From assembly GCA_028551475.1 (NCBI GenBank), contig CM052361.1:3417501-3481500 (forward strand): a DNA stretch of 64,000 bases, given 5' to 3'. Shown here one piece after another: positions 44,825-57,565 of this stretch; position 1 is the first letter of the stretch, and the number at the start of each line of letters is the position of its first letter. Source of the stretch: Casuarina equisetifolia (Eukaryota > Streptophyta > Magnoliopsida > Fagales > Casuarinaceae). A model generated the notes under the pieces. The model saw only the letters and a list, made by a program, of their open reading frames with translations. It was not told the origin of the DNA and made no database searches. The translations under genes and the position numbers were made by a program.

Positions 44825-45070
44825 AGATGAAAAAGCCAAATACGGATGAAAAGGTGGTAGAAAGATGACAAAAAAAGTCAAATAATGAATGGAGAAAGGA
44901 CGAAAAAGCCAAATACGGATGAAAAAGTGGTAGGAAGATGACAAAAAAGCCAAATAATGAATGGAGAAAGGGCCCGGGTACGCAGAATGAGGGTAGAATC
45001 GCGCCAAATACTACGAAAAGGTAGTAGCAATGATGACAAAAAAGCCAAATAATGAACGGAGAAAGGACGA
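44825..45070. repeat. Tandem repeats in element leader
   Basis: Imperfect repeats built from aaaaagccaaataatgaa(t/c)gga and gaaaaagccaaatacggatg occur about four times between the 5' LTR and gag. They inflate the untranslated leader. Confidence 0.7.
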
Positions 45071-45164
45071 GGTATTCGGAATGAGTCGAGAATCACGGGG
45101 AAAGGAAAGGGTAGAAAGATGGCCGTGCGGAAGCCAAAAGAAAGAGGTCTCAGGAAAAGAAACG

Positions 45165-45177
45165 AGGCTTGGATACA
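45165..45177 (-). other. Degenerate primer-binding site
   Basis: Directly after the 5' LTR the minus strand reads TGTATCCAAGCCT. It resembles the TGGTATCAGAGCC complement of initiator methionine tRNA used by plant copia elements, with a gap and substitutions. Confidence 0.45.
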
Positions 45178-45401
45178 TGTAAGAATTTGAGATGATGGGA
45201 GAGACGTCAATAGGTGAGCAAATACTTAGTTTATATTGATCTGATCCTTTACAATAGCAAGCATACATTTATATGTTGTAAACTTAATCTATACAAAAGA
45301 AATGTAACAATTACAACAATTACATAATATTTTACCTAACATAAACATATAACTAGAGACAATTATAATAAGATATTAGATAAGAAATTCAAATATCAAC
45401 A
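45178..45401 (-). repeat. 5' LTR of copia element
   Basis: A 224-bp terminal repeat. On the plus strand it starts TGTAAGAATTTGAGATGATGG and ends AAATATCAACA. It is similar along its length to 39868-40087 with about one difference per ten bases, which suggests an old insertion. Confidence 0.9.
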
Positions 45402-46160
45402 CTAGTCAACATTGCCAAATGATGCCGCCGGTTGCGAATGCCCGTCTCAAACTTTCAATCTCAAAGTCCGAGATTGTAGAAAAGTTAGAATTAAAGACAG
45501 TGATTTTCGTGTTTAGCTTTTGTCTGTTGGCCTAAAAGACAATTTCTTGTTATTAAGAAACAAAAAAGTCTGTAGAAGTTTCATTTCTAGGTAACAGTGA
45601 AATGCCAATTGAAATAGTATTCAGTGAATTATTTATCTAAATAAAAACTAGATTTTCCTAGAATTGACTCCGTTCAAAATTTTCGGCTGTAGTAAGTTAA
45701 GCTTTATTTTATAATTTCAAAGCTTGACATTTCTTATCTTCAATGCTCGAAGGTTTTTAATTTCTTGTGTTTTTAATTTCTTATCATTCAATGCTTAAAA
45801 GTTTTTTTAACGTCTTATCATTCAATGATTGAACAAGAAATGTCTTCAAAACTATACTTCTCAATGCTTTGGTCAATCATTTCTCAATAACAAATTACGC
45901 TTTCCGCACATTAGCTTATCTTGAAAATGAGATTACTTTAAACTGTTCAAATTCAAAGCTTGAACTTGAACCAATAAAAGGATATTTAATTCATGTTTCT
46001 ACGAAAGAGAGAGAGTAGACTTTCTCTGAATTGAACTAGTCCAGAATGGCACCTCGATTCCAATCCAATACTTGTATATATAGGAGCCGATTCCGATAAT
46101 CTAGAGGTACTTAGAAACCACCTCCTTCACCAACTCGCAGTGTTTGAATCTCTTGCAGCC
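45402..46160. other. Upstream region of PCR copy 2
   Basis: Start of tandem unit 2 (ctagtcaacattgcc...). It is AT-rich and parallels 49617-50100. CCAAT (46064-46068) and TATATATA (46075-46082) lie about 80 bases before the start codon, at the same spacing as in the other copies. Confidence 0.65.
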
Positions 46161-47442
46161 ATGAAACCAAACAACCCCAGCGATCCCTTCCACCCATCAG
46201 CTCCACCACCACCAATTGCAGGCCCGCCATTTGCAGGGTCTCCCGGCGAGCAATGGTCTACCGGACTCTGCGATTGTTGTGATGATCCCTGCAACTGTAA
46301 TTGCTGCAACTGATACACTTATCACCTCTCAGTTTTCGATGGAAGATTATTTGGTAATGGCTTACACTAGCTGTCTTCTGTAGGTCTCATGACATGTTGC
46401 TGCCCATGTGTCACCGCTGGCCGGATTGTGGAGATTGTTGACGGAGGAACTACATGTGAGTAAACTCTTGTCATTCTCTGTAAAAACCAAGATATCTCAC
46501 ATGCTAATCACTATTGAGTTCAATAACATGACCTTTCTATTTAACTTTCTTAAGTCAAAGCAGTAGAGCAAAGTTAAATCTTTCTGAAACATCTCGTCTA
46601 AATAGAATCATTTTTAAAATGAAAAACGTGTTCACTTTTTACAAGCTGGTTTTAAGAAGTAGACTTTATAACGCAGTATAAGAGGTCAGATTCAGGAAAG
46701 CACATCCGTATATGAAATCCATAGCTCAAATTGGTTTCAAAGGGGTGTATTACCCTCTGGTAAAACCTATAATCCGCATTAGCTTTCGTAAAAACATGTT
46801 AAATATAGTTTTAGTTGTCCTGCATTTCCCAAAATCTTACTTGGAAATCCTTTGTGTGCCCGTTTTAAGTAACTACCCAAGCAGCACAATGCAATATAAT
46901 CAGTATACCTATTTTAACTTTGATTTGGTGCACCGTTAAGCCTGCCTCATTAAGAAAACTAAATAGTTTTGAAGCCTATTCGTTAAACCGGTTGCTAATC
47001 ATGCACTGCTTTTACTTTGTTGCAGCATGTTTTGTTGGTGGCGCCATCTACTATGCTTTGGCCTGTGTTGGGTGCCCATGGATATCCTCATGCAGTTACC
47101 GGTCCAAACTGCGAGGCCTTTTCTCACTACCAGAATCACCATGCGCAGATTGCTTGGTTCATTTCTGCTGCGCTGAGTGTGCTCTCTGTCAAGAATATAG
47201 AGAACTCAAAAATCGCGGCGCTGATCCCTCCATAGGTAAGCTCTTTGCTTCTATCAAATGCTTGCATATTGTCTCCTCCCTTGGGCCTATTCTTTCCAAT
47301 TCTTATAGAACGTTGCTGCTTAGCAACATATTTTGATGTTTATGTATGATCATCTTTCTGCGAAGGTTGGGAAGCCAATGTGATGAAGTGGAACCAAGGG
47401 GGACTGAAGCCTCCGATTTTTGCCCCGGGCATGGCTCGTTAA
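46161..47442 (+). CDS. PLAC8 / plant cadmium resistance-like protein, copy 2
   Basis: Four exons (46161-46296, 46384-46455, 47026-47235, 47366-47442) join to 164 residues; all introns are GT-AG. The N-terminus is [20 protein letters not shown], followed by [15 protein letters not shown] and the CLxxxxCPC signature (CLMTCCCPC across intron 1). The loop VDGGTTSC and the membrane segment [19 protein letters not shown] follow, then [10 protein letters not shown] and a tail ending FAPGMAR. It is complete, with no lesion. The role is as for copy 1: a plasma-membrane protein of the PCR/cell-number-regulator family, with the metal or growth role inferred from the family. It is nearly identical to copy 3, showing a recent duplication, while copy 1 is more distant. 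Confidence 0.88.
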
Positions 47443-50100
47443 TGAAGTGGCTCCGTTGGTGTCCTATTAAATAAGTTGTTCTTTTATTCTTCACCATCCG
47501 AATTCAACTTATTGTTGAAATATGAATAAAAGCAGAAATACATCTTGTGTGATTACTCTCTCTCTTTTCCGCCCCCAAAGGTGAAAAAGTCATGTTATAC
47601 ATCTCTTATAATTGAAAAATAATTTGGAAGGTCTACTTCCTCTTCTTAAGATTGATTTGTAAGTTTTGTAATATTATAAAAATAAAAATTCGTTTCCTTA
47701 AATTAAAAAGTAATATTAGGAACCATAAAAATATGTCTCCTACAATTAAAAAGTGTATTAGTCAACTTATTTTATTCCTTATAGACTAAATTGTAAGAGA
47801 GTAAAGCACATCCATATATCAAGAGTATAATATGCCAATATATTAGCATTTGAAATATACATCAAAACTCAAAATGCCTTATCACTTTAAGTGTGAGAAA
47901 ACAATTCCCATCGAAACCATATCCACAAGCTTAATGCTCGGGTAAATTGGGCTTTCATGCCACATAAATCAAACTTAATATCCAAGTGAAGTAGGCTATC
48001 ATGTCTACATGAATAACTATCATGCCAAAAAATTGAAATAACATGGACTATCAAGCTTCAAAACTGAAATAATGAGTTGTCAAACCTAAAAATTACTATG
48101 ACATAGATTCTCATGCCTAAAAACTAAAATGAAATGAGCCGTTATGATTAAAAACTGAAAGCTAAAGTGGGTCTAGTGCCCAAAGTTTCAAATGGGCTTC
48201 CATGCCAAAAATTTTGACGAAGCCTTTGGTTTGTAGATTGTAGCATAAACACATCTTCTATGAGGTTAATGTATTTGACATATACATATCACCAACTTGA
48301 GAAAAGTGTTAAGGAATGAATTTGAAATGAATTTTTGAAAAAGGAAACTAATGAATTTTATTTTTATTAAGAATTTGAATGCTAAAGTAAATGCTAAAAA
48401 TTTGATGTAAATTATTTGGATAAAGGTTTATTAACAAATCAAGAAGAATTTTGAAAATGAATCACAATATTATCAATGAACAAAGGACTTTTTTGTAATA
48501 AAGATGAACCTCAATAAGAAATTCTCATAACGTAGAGTACAAATTGAATTCTAATATTTTAGTATGATCTCCAAAGTTCTTTTGATTTTCATTTGTGATA
48601 TTTTGGTATGATCTCTATAATTCATCTATTATATTTCAGTTGTAAAGTAAAATTCATACAAGAGTTTGAGCTTCAATTTTCTTTTTAACTTCTATATTTC
48701 ATTTTTTACTTGGTATTAAAGCTAGATTTTAAGAGGTAATACCTTCCATTCAACTCTTTTCCAAAATATGAGTTTGTGTGTAAAGGTTGCAAGGGGGAAC
48801 AAGCGACGTGCTTGAAGAATGAACATGTTAGGAATCTGGAAGGAACTTGCATCTCCAATGGGGATGAGTTTCAATGTACTGTTTGTACATTCACGAGTAG
48901 GTAACAAAAAACCAATGCATTTAAGTACTTATACGCTAATTGAAAAGAATAAATCAATAACTCTCAAAGTCTACTTTGTCATTGAAACTACCACAAGCTT
49001 CACCAGTGTTCAAACCCGTAGTCACACGCTCCTTAGCGCCATTCTATGTTCTCTAATTCTTCTTCCGGCTGCACCAAACTTGTGTTTTGGTATAAGAGCT
49101 ACCTTATCAACCCTAGTGCCCACATAAGTACCCAAAATGGATAAGTTAGGGAGCCCCAAAGTTGTCAAAAGGACAATTACACTATTGCTAATATGGATTT
49201 AGATAGAAAATAATATTACAAGTCTAGTGAGAGACATAGCTCAATGAGAAAGTTGGTGATTTAATAAGGCATCTTTTGGGTTGGAACCCGAGCATGTAAA
49301 AATTAAAGCTTTCAAACAAAATATTTCAAATTTTTTGCCAGCAAAACACTCTGGATTGATAAACATAGCCCAAGATCAACACGTGGGATTCCAAATTTTG
49401 TACTATACTTCAAAGGCCTTAAAAGAAGTCAGGGGAAAACAGGGACATTTGCAAATCCGCGTTTATCTTAATTGATCAATTAGTTTTTCAACATGGTCTC
49501 TCATTTGCTAACCATGCTCTTAACGTTGATCTTCTTCAGGTCTGATAGAACTTAAAATAATCATCGGAATCACAAACGCGGGTCTCAATTGACAATCTCA
49601 AAATTATTGCCTTTTCTAGTCAACATTGCCTACTGATGCCGCCAATTGAGAACGCCCGTCCGCCAATTGAGAATTCCCCTCTCAAACTTTCAATCTCAAA
49701 GACTCAGATTGTACAAAAGTTAGGAGAAGCAAAGACACTGATTTTCACGTTTGGCTTTTGTATGTTGGCCTAAAAGACAATTTCTTGTCATTTAGAAACA
49801 AAAAAGTCTCTAAAAATCTCATTTCTAGGAAACTGTGAAATGATGATTGAGATACTATTCAGTGAATTATTTATCTAAATAAAAGCTTGAGCAAGGACCA
49901 GTAAAAGGATGATAAGACAAGAATTCTTTAAGCAATAATTCTACGAAAGAGAGAGTACACTTTCTCTCGATTGACTTAGTCCAGAATGGCACCTCGATTC
50001 CAATCCAATGCTTGTATATATAGGAGTCGATGCTGATAATCTAGAGGTACTTATAAACCACCTCCTTCACCAACTCGCAGTGTTTGAATCTCTTGCAGCC
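47443..50100. repeat. Spacer of PCR unit 2 and start of unit 3
   Basis: AT-rich spacer. 47443-48765 matches 51364-52668 closely. It includes the degenerate repeat of about 40 bp near 48010-48225. About 48820-49080 has no partner in the other units. 49077-49616 matches 39320-39867. Unit 3 begins at about 49617 (ctagtcaacattgcc). CCAAT and TATATATA precede PCR3 at 50004-50022. No gene supported. Confidence 0.7.
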
Positions 50101-51363
50101 ATGAAACCAAACAACCCCAGCGATCCCCTCCACCCATCAGCTCCACCACCACCAATTGCAGGCCCGCCATTTGCAGGGTCTCCCGGCGAGCAATGGTCTA
50201 CCGGACTCTGCGATTGTTGTGATGATCCCTGCAACTGTAATTGCTGCAACTGATACACTTTACACCTCTCAGTTTTCCATAGAAGATTATTGGTAATGGC
50301 TTACACTAGCTGTCTTTTGTAGGTCTCATGACATGTTGCTGCCCATGTGTCACCGCTGGCCGGATTGTGGAGATTGTTGACGGAGGAACTACATGTCAGT
50401 ATAAAAACCAAGATATCTCACATGCTAATCACTATTGAGTTCAATCACATGACCTTTCTATTTAACTTTCTTAAGTCAAAGCAGTATAGGAATACTAAAT
50501 CTTTCTGAAACATCTCGTCTAAATAGAATCATTTTCAAAATGAAAAACGTGTTCATTTTTTACAAGCTGGTTTTAAGAAGTAGACTTTATAACGCAGTAT
50601 AAGAGGTCAGATTCAGGAAAGCACATCCGTATATGAAATCCATAGCTCAAAATGGTTTCAAAGGGGCTTATTACCATCTGGTAAAACCTACAATCCGCAT
50701 TAACTGCCGTAAAAACATGTTAAATATAGTTTTAGTTGTCCTGCATTTCCCAAAATCTTACTTGGAAATCCTTTGTGTGCCCGTTTTAAGTAACTACCCA
50801 AGCAGCACAATGCAATATAATTAGGATACCTATTTTAACTTTGATTTGGTGCACCGTTAAGCCTGCCTCATTAAGAAAACTAAATAGTTTTGAAGCCTAT
50901 TCGTTAAACCGGTTGCTAATCATGCACTCCTTTTACTTTGTTGCAGCATGTCTTTTTGGTGGCGCCATCCACTATGCTTTGGCCTGTATTGGGTGCTCAT
51001 GGATATCCTCCTGTAGTTACCGGTCCAAACTGCGAGGCCATTTCTCACTACCAGAAGCACCGTGCGCAGATTGCTTGGTTCATTTCTGCTGCGCTGAGTG
51101 TGCTCTCTGTCAAGAATATAGAGAACTCAAAAATCGCGGCGCTGATCCCTCCATCGGTAAGCTCTTTGCTTCTATCAAATGCTTGCAAATTGTCTCTTCA
51201 CTTGGGCCTATTCTTTCCAGTTCTTATAGAACGTTGCTGCTTAGCAACATATTTTGATGTTTATGTATGATCATCTTTCTGTGAAGGTTGGGAAGCCAAT
51301 GTGATGAAGTGGAACCAAGGAGGACTGAAGCCTCCCATTTTTGCCCCGGGCATGGCTCGCTAA
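50101..51363 (+). CDS. PLAC8 / plant cadmium resistance-like protein, copy 3
   Basis: Four exons (50101-50236, 50323-50394, 50947-51156, 51287-51363) join to 164 residues with GT-AG introns. The N-terminus and first exon are almost the same as in copy 2. The CLMTCCCPC signature, VDGGTTSC, GGAIHYALACIGCSWISSC and [10 protein letters not shown] are present, and the tail ends FAPGMAR. The distance between the starts of copies 2 and 3 is exactly 3940 bp. No lesion was seen. As with its neighbours, the precise substrate or role cannot be read from the sequence. Confidence 0.88.
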
Positions 51364-53654
51364 TGAAGGGGCCGTTGGTGTTCTATTAAATAAGTTGTCA
51401 TTTTATTCTTCACCATCCGAATTCAACTTATTGTTGAAATATGAATAAAAGCAGAAATACATATTGTGTGATTACTTCCACCCCCAAAGTTGATGAAAAA
51501 GTCATGTTATACATCTCTTATAATTGAAAAATTAGCTGGAAGGTCAACTTCCTCCTTTTAAGATTGGTTTATGAGTTTTGTAATATTATAAAAATAAAAA
51601 TTCATTTCCTTAAATTAAAAGGTAATATGAGGAACCACAGAAATATGTCTCCTACAATTAAAAATATATTAGTTGATTTATTTTGTTCCTTATAGACTAA
51701 TTTATAAGAGAGTGAAACATATCCATAGATCAAGAGTATAATATGCCATTATATTAGCATTTGAAATATGTATCAAAATTCAAAATGCCTTATCACTTTA
51801 AGTGTGAGGAAAAAATTCCCATAGAAACCAAATCCACGAGCTTAATGCTCAGTTAAATTGGGTTTTCATGCCACATAAATCAAACTTAATAACCAAGTGA
51901 AGTAGGCTTTCATATCTACATGGATAACTATCATGCCAAAAAATTGAACTAACATGGACTATCAAGCTTCAAAACTGAAATAATATGAGTTGTCAAACCT
52001 AAAAATTATTATGATATAGATTTTCACGCCTAAAAAGTAATATGAAATGAGCTGTTATGATTAAAAACTGAAAGCTAAAGTGGGTCTAGTGTCCAAAGTT
52101 TCAAATGAGCTTCCATGCCAAAAATTTTGACGAAGCCTTTGGTTTGTAGATTGTAGCATAAACACATATTCTATGAGATTAATGTATTTGACATATACAT
52201 ATCACCAACTTGAGAAAAGTGTTAAGGAATGAATTTGAAATGAATTTTTGAAAAAGGAAACTAATGAATTTTATTTTTATCTAAGAATCGAATGCTAAAG
52301 CAAATGTTAAAATTTTGATGTAAATAATTTAGATAAAGGTTCATTAACGAATCAAGAAGAATTTTGAAAATGAATTATAATATTGTCAATGAACGAATGA
52401 CTTTTTTGTAATAAAGATAAATCTCAATGAGGAATTCTCACAACGTAGAGTACAAATTGAATTCTAATATTTTAGCATGATCTCCAAAGTTCTTTTGATT
52501 TCCATTTGTGATATTTTGGTATAATCTCTATAATTCATCTATTACATTTCAGTTGTAAATTAGAATTCATACAAGAGTTTGAGCTTCAATTTTCTTGTTA
52601 ACTTCTATATTTCATTTTTTACTTGGTATTAAAGCTAGATTTTAAGAGGTAATACCTTCCATACATGAAATTCATAACTTAAAATTATTTATAAAAGAAT
52701 ATATACCTTTAACACAAAACCCGTAGCTCACACTATTTGTCCAAAAAAAAAAGGTATTAAAAACAGTGTGGTAAAAGTCTCTTACAATCTTAATCATATT
52801 TAAGAATTGTGAGAAAGAAAGATCCTACTCTCACCCAACTTCTAGATTAGGATTAGAGTTCCCAACAAAATATTAAAAAACTTTGCAAGCAAAACATTCT
52901 GGATTCATGAACATAGCCCAAGATCAGCACGTGGAATTCCAAATTTTGTAATATACTTCAAAGGCATTAAGAAGCCCGGGGAAAGAGGGGCATCTCCAAA
53001 TCCACGTTTATTTTAGTTGATTAATTAATTTGTCAACATGGACTTCCATTTGCTAACCAAACTCAAAAGTAATTATCAGAATCATAAACTTAGGTGTTAC
53101 TTGACAGCCTCAAAATTCTTGCCTTTTCTAGTTAACATTGCCCATAAATTAGAAAAACCAAACACCCAGACAGATCTGTCATCTAATCCATCTGGGCACC
53201 TACTATCATACTTAACTGATCCCCTATTCTGGCACTTTGTACCTGTTCTTTAAACTCGAATAATCCAAATTCATGAATAAAAAGTGATACTTTATGATCG
53301 CTCGAGCTGGTATGGCCACGTCCATATGATACCCTGACGCTGACTCGAAGAAAATTAATTTTCAAAGCAATTCTCATCCGTTTGGTATGCTAGAAATGAG
53401 GCTAGAAAGATATACTATGACCACTCTCAGAAATGTACGTGAACTAACTTACAAAAGTAGACATATTATTGGGAACTGGAAGAGTTTGGAAGCAGTTAAC
53501 CAATCCAGCGTCCTGGAACCTAAAACATTGACCAGAAACACAGTAGTCTTTTCCTGTCTTTCGTCTATATAATAATTCCAGACCAGCTCCATAAGCAACC
53601 CAATTCGCTATTTCCTACCAAATTAAAACCCGATTCTCCACTCAGAGTTTCTTC
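51364..53654. repeat. Spacer of PCR unit 3 and 5' flank of next gene
   Basis: 51364-52668 duplicates the unit 2 spacer, including the repeat of about 40 bp near 51940-52110. About 52860-53125 is a partial copy of 39580-39867, ending in the same ccttttctag(t)taacattgcc border. From about 53140 the sequence is unique and leads to the gene at 53655. No gene is seen within it. Confidence 0.65.
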
Positions 53655-54173
53655 ATGGAATTCGATTACCGTTTTCAATCAAACATGGGCGTGAACACAG
53701 ACCGCTTTCTTGAGCTTGAAGGTGGCGAGGATGATCATGGTGATGTTCTCTTTGCTGAGATTAGAAGGCAGATTTTGCTCTTGACAGCAGACGAGGAAGA
53801 TGATGTCCACAAAGACAAGCCGGGAAACGCTTTAAGTCCTGCCAAGAGAAGCTCGAAAAGCTTAACTGCTGGTGGTTACAGTACGACATGGCAGTCTGGA
53901 AGCTATTTCAACTCGTGGGAAAAGGAGAATACTGACAGGGCTCCGGCATGGCTGGTGAACTTGTGGAACAATGGCAATGGAACTGGGGTGTTTATCCCTC
54001 AGATAGTCGGACCCAGAAGACATCAGAAGTTTGGTATGTGCTTGATTTTCTTTCTCGAATGACTAGAAGGGAAGTTTATACATAATTCTTGTGGCTGATG
54101 TGTCATCTTGGTTTCAGGAAGGGGCAAAAGTGAGAGAAGAATCTACAAACGAGTGGAAAGGAAGAACTCATGA
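53655..54173 (+). CDS. Small plant-specific protein of unknown function
   Basis: Two exons (53655-54033, 54118-54173) join to 144 residues with a GT-AG intron. The protein begins MEFDYRFQSNMGVNTDRFLE. It has an acidic region with VLFAEIRRQILLLTADEEDD at residues 36-55, a PAWLVNLWNNGNGTGVFIPQ block near residues 96-116, and a basic tail (GRGKSERRIYKRVERKNS). The AEIRRQ-LLLTADE and PAWLVNLW-NGTGVFIP blocks look like those of a conserved family of small plant proteins without a known role; I recall similar proteins but cannot name a function. There is no signal peptide or membrane segment. The acidic front and basic tail would suit a soluble or nuclear protein. Confidence 0.8.
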
Positions 54174-57100
54174 ACAGACAGTGCATCTTCAGGAGTCAAA
54201 TAACCCAGAATTTTACCTCATCAAGGATGCATGACATGCCAATATGATCGGATGAAACAACAATAACTAGGTTGTATCTGATACTGATATATTAAACTGA
54301 TATCAGCAGCTGTAACTGCCCATGAACGGAAAGCATGTGCTATGATGGCGAAGGTTTTCCATTGATGCGTCTGGAAATTGGTGCCTTATTCAAGAAACTG
54401 GAAACATGCCAATAAGGGAAGGGTTTGTATAAAGCTGCAAAATAAGTTTCAAAATTTGCTGCATTGGGTAGCATGATTAAGTCTCCCATGTGTATGAAAT
54501 CATTTAAAAGTAGATTGAAAACAGCATTTTCTTTGGAAATTGGAAGAGATGTTCACAAGTGATGCCATTTTTTTTTTTGTAAGACGAACTCATAAATTGC
54601 CCAAAGAAGGAAAAAAGGGCGTTCAAAGTTGAGTGCTTTCAGGCCTATCATTCGTGTGCACTCTTCCCTAAATGCATTAATGGTTGGAAATCATTACCCA
54701 TCCATGCCTAATATCAAATTCAAATGCCGAGAGATCCATCTGTGAGTCAAGAGCGCTACCTTATCTATGTTTAGTTGAGTAACTACTGCCACCTGGAGAG
54801 GAAATGGCATCACTACTGCGTAAGCAACAGTAAGAACTGAAACCATTCATCATTAAATTCTTTACCGTGTTAGGTCGGTAATAGATTGAAAGTAGGAGTT
54901 TAGAAAGAAGGATAGAGAAAACCATGAAAAGTGAAATATTTACCGACTGAATGGTCAAAGCCTAAGCTCGTCGTACTTCAAGATATGGTAGTTCAACGAA
55001 TAGAGGGAAAAGAACAGAGTCAAGCTATACATATGGCACACAAATAGTGGGATGAGACACCTGTTAGTCACGAAAGAGAGAATTTTATTTTAAGGAAGTC
55101 TTGCATATGCATCAAATTATGAGTTCTAGAAAAATAAATAAATCCAGACCGTGTTTCTCGTTTAGGATTCAGGCTGCTGCTTCATTCTGCAGTGCCTGAA
55201 CTACTAATCTTTGTGCAGAACCCAAAGATGACTTCGGAGGAGAATGAGAAAACAAGAAATGATAAGTAAGCTAAAAGAATAGCTGCAATCTCAAGCTAAG
55301 AGGTAGGAACCTCATACAAAGATCCTCACATACAATCAAGAACTATTACCTCCGTCTGATGATAAGTTTCTTTCCTTCCCTTTTAAAGTACTTAAGAATG
55401 GAAGGATCTACTGCAACATGCCTTTACGTGGAGCAAGAAAGTAGCTTTCGTGGGGTTTTAGGGTGGTTTATGATAATTTTGGGTTCTATTCTTCAAGTTG
55501 TTTGATTTGCGTTGTGATATCCTTTGTTCACTAATTTCCGTGCTTAGTTCATTTCTCCACAAGGTAGCTCTTTATGTCCCTCTGCCTCCAAGCTCTTTTC
55601 TTTTCCCCGATGTTTCTTGCCTGGTATTGCAGCTTGATGTTGTGCCTCTAGACATATTTTTCCTTACCGTGCACGTTTTGAAAATAGATAATATCACTGT
55701 CCTTATAAAATGATTCCTCTTTTATCAATATGGAACCAGCTCACCCATCTTCCTATCAGAAAGATTCTGCTTTTGACTTTGACATTAGGTTGATAAGAAC
55801 TCCAACTATAAAAGTTGAACGAGGGAAAAATGAAGAGAAAAGAAATAGAAATCGTGAAAAAGGCCTGTTTGGAATTGGACTGGAAAACTTATATGTTTTT
55901 TGACCCTTTTAAAGAAATTTGGAATAAATTACAAAAAAACTAAAAGATTTCAAATTCTGTGGAGGTCAAGTGGTTTGTATGGAAAGTGAAAATTAAATGA
56001 GATCCTTAAGGTTCCTCCACTTAGATAGGGCAAAGAAGTGCTTGACAATGGCTTGCTTCTGCAGTGCTCTCTGATTGGCTGCACAAGGCGTCATCACAAC
56101 TAAAAACCTAGGGACTAGGCTTAGTTGGGTTGGATACATAAAATCCTCATTTAGAATTTTCATTCTAAACTAGGCTAAGCTATATTGAAAAATAAAAACC
56201 TACAAGTTTACTCATCAAAACTCATAGAACGATGGGAAATATGAAATGTTATGAAACAACCATTAGATACACCATGCTTATTTTTAATTGTCTACAAGGT
56301 CTGAACATATTAGCTATAGTAGCAGCTTTTTTTAAATTTGATGCTACAACATTTTTGTCATGCTCTCAGAATTAGAAATGTACTCTTAGAATTAAAGTGA
56401 ACAATGAAGGTAAAAGCAACTAAATTAAAAATTAATTTCAAATAAAATTTCTTACAATAATAGAAAATCAATGTAAAAGTTTACAAGACCAAAACCTTAA
56501 GTTTTTTTCTTTAAAAAAAATTGATCCCAAGATTTCAATAATAAAATAATTTATTCTTTTTTTCCTGGTTCTCATTTCCTATTTACTCTTAGTAGTACTG
56601 GATTTTAGACTTTAAAAGTAATTAAGTTTTGACTATTTCAAATTTCAGATCCTATTTCAAAATAATAATAAAATAAAACAAAATTATCTAAAAAGTCCAA
56701 AAATAACATAAAACTCAATAGTAAGTACCCAAAGCCCAAATCCATCTTGTCCTTTTATCCTGGTTTTTCAATTTTGTGTAGCTGGTTCGACCACCAAACC
56801 GCGGCAATAGCTTCTTAAATCGACGATAACTTTTCCCTCTTCCGGGGACACGCAAAAACCATACACGTAACAACAACAGGATCAGTGCGTTATATTGTTT
56901 GGAAATCGAAGACACACATGTCATGATCTTCATTTCTTATCATCCACGACATCGACCACAATGCACAAATATTCACCACCCAGATCACCAACTTACCTCA
57001 TTTCTCCGTTGATTGCAAAATGTTGGTGCTTAATCCATTTGATTAATATTTTAGACGTCGAAAACCCCGGACTGTGTCTTGCGTAATGGAACGTACTATA

Positions 57101-57565
57101 AATACGAATCCAGTCGCTGCAATTGCCGGTATGAATCGGCACCAAATGCTCGACCTACCAAACCGGCCCCCGAATGAATAGGCGCGAGCACTGGCCGTCC
57201 GATCATGAGATGAGATGGGCCCCATCCGAGCCGTCCGCGTCAAAGTGTTACACTTGGGAGGGAAGGCTGGAAAGAGGTTGCGGGTTGTTAAAACGGCGAT
57301 GTTGATGGTCGCCTCGTAAACATCGAAGCCCCAAACAAAAAACGCAAGTTCTAGTCTTCTGGCTTCGGCTCCTTCGGATTTCTCAGAGAATTTCTTCGAT
57401 CCGATCGCCCACGTTCCCCTCGCAAAGTCCCCTTTATCTTTGTCTTCTTTCTGCATTCTCCCTTACATTTAAGGAAATTTGCTGCAAAGGGAGCAGTAAC
57501 ACTCCCACAACACTCTCTTTTCTCTTCTGGGGTCATTGGTTTCTGGTTCTCTGACTGTTTTTGGA
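54174..57565. other. Long spacer, no gene seen
   Basis: Over 3.3 kb without a supported coding region. The sequence is AT-rich. From about 57090 GC rises in what is probably the promoter and 5' leader of the BCCP gene. The minus-strand frame of 137 codons at 57043-57456 overlaps this leader and has no recognisable domain. Confidence 0.55.

Larger units (their letters stand above)
39868..45401 (-). mobile_element. Ty1-copia LTR retrotransposon, inactive
   Basis: This element of about 5.5 kb reads on the minus strand. The LTRs (5' 45178-45401, 3' 39868-40087) start TG and end CA and are similar over about 220 bp. In element orientation the order is leader with tandem repeats, gag with a CCHC knuckle, protease, integrase, reverse transcriptase and RNase H, which is the copia order. 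Flanking 5-mers are CTAAT (39863-39867) and CTAGT (45402-45406), a target duplication with one change. The empty site (cttttctagtcaacattgcc-like) is still present at the equivalent borders near 49614 and 53127. Frames are broken in many places and key residues are altered, so it is dead. Confidence 0.93.

Noticed and set aside
57043..57456. A 137-codon minus-strand ORF upstream of BCCP
   Set aside because: It overlaps the GC-rich leader/promoter of BCCP, with no domain or intron signals.
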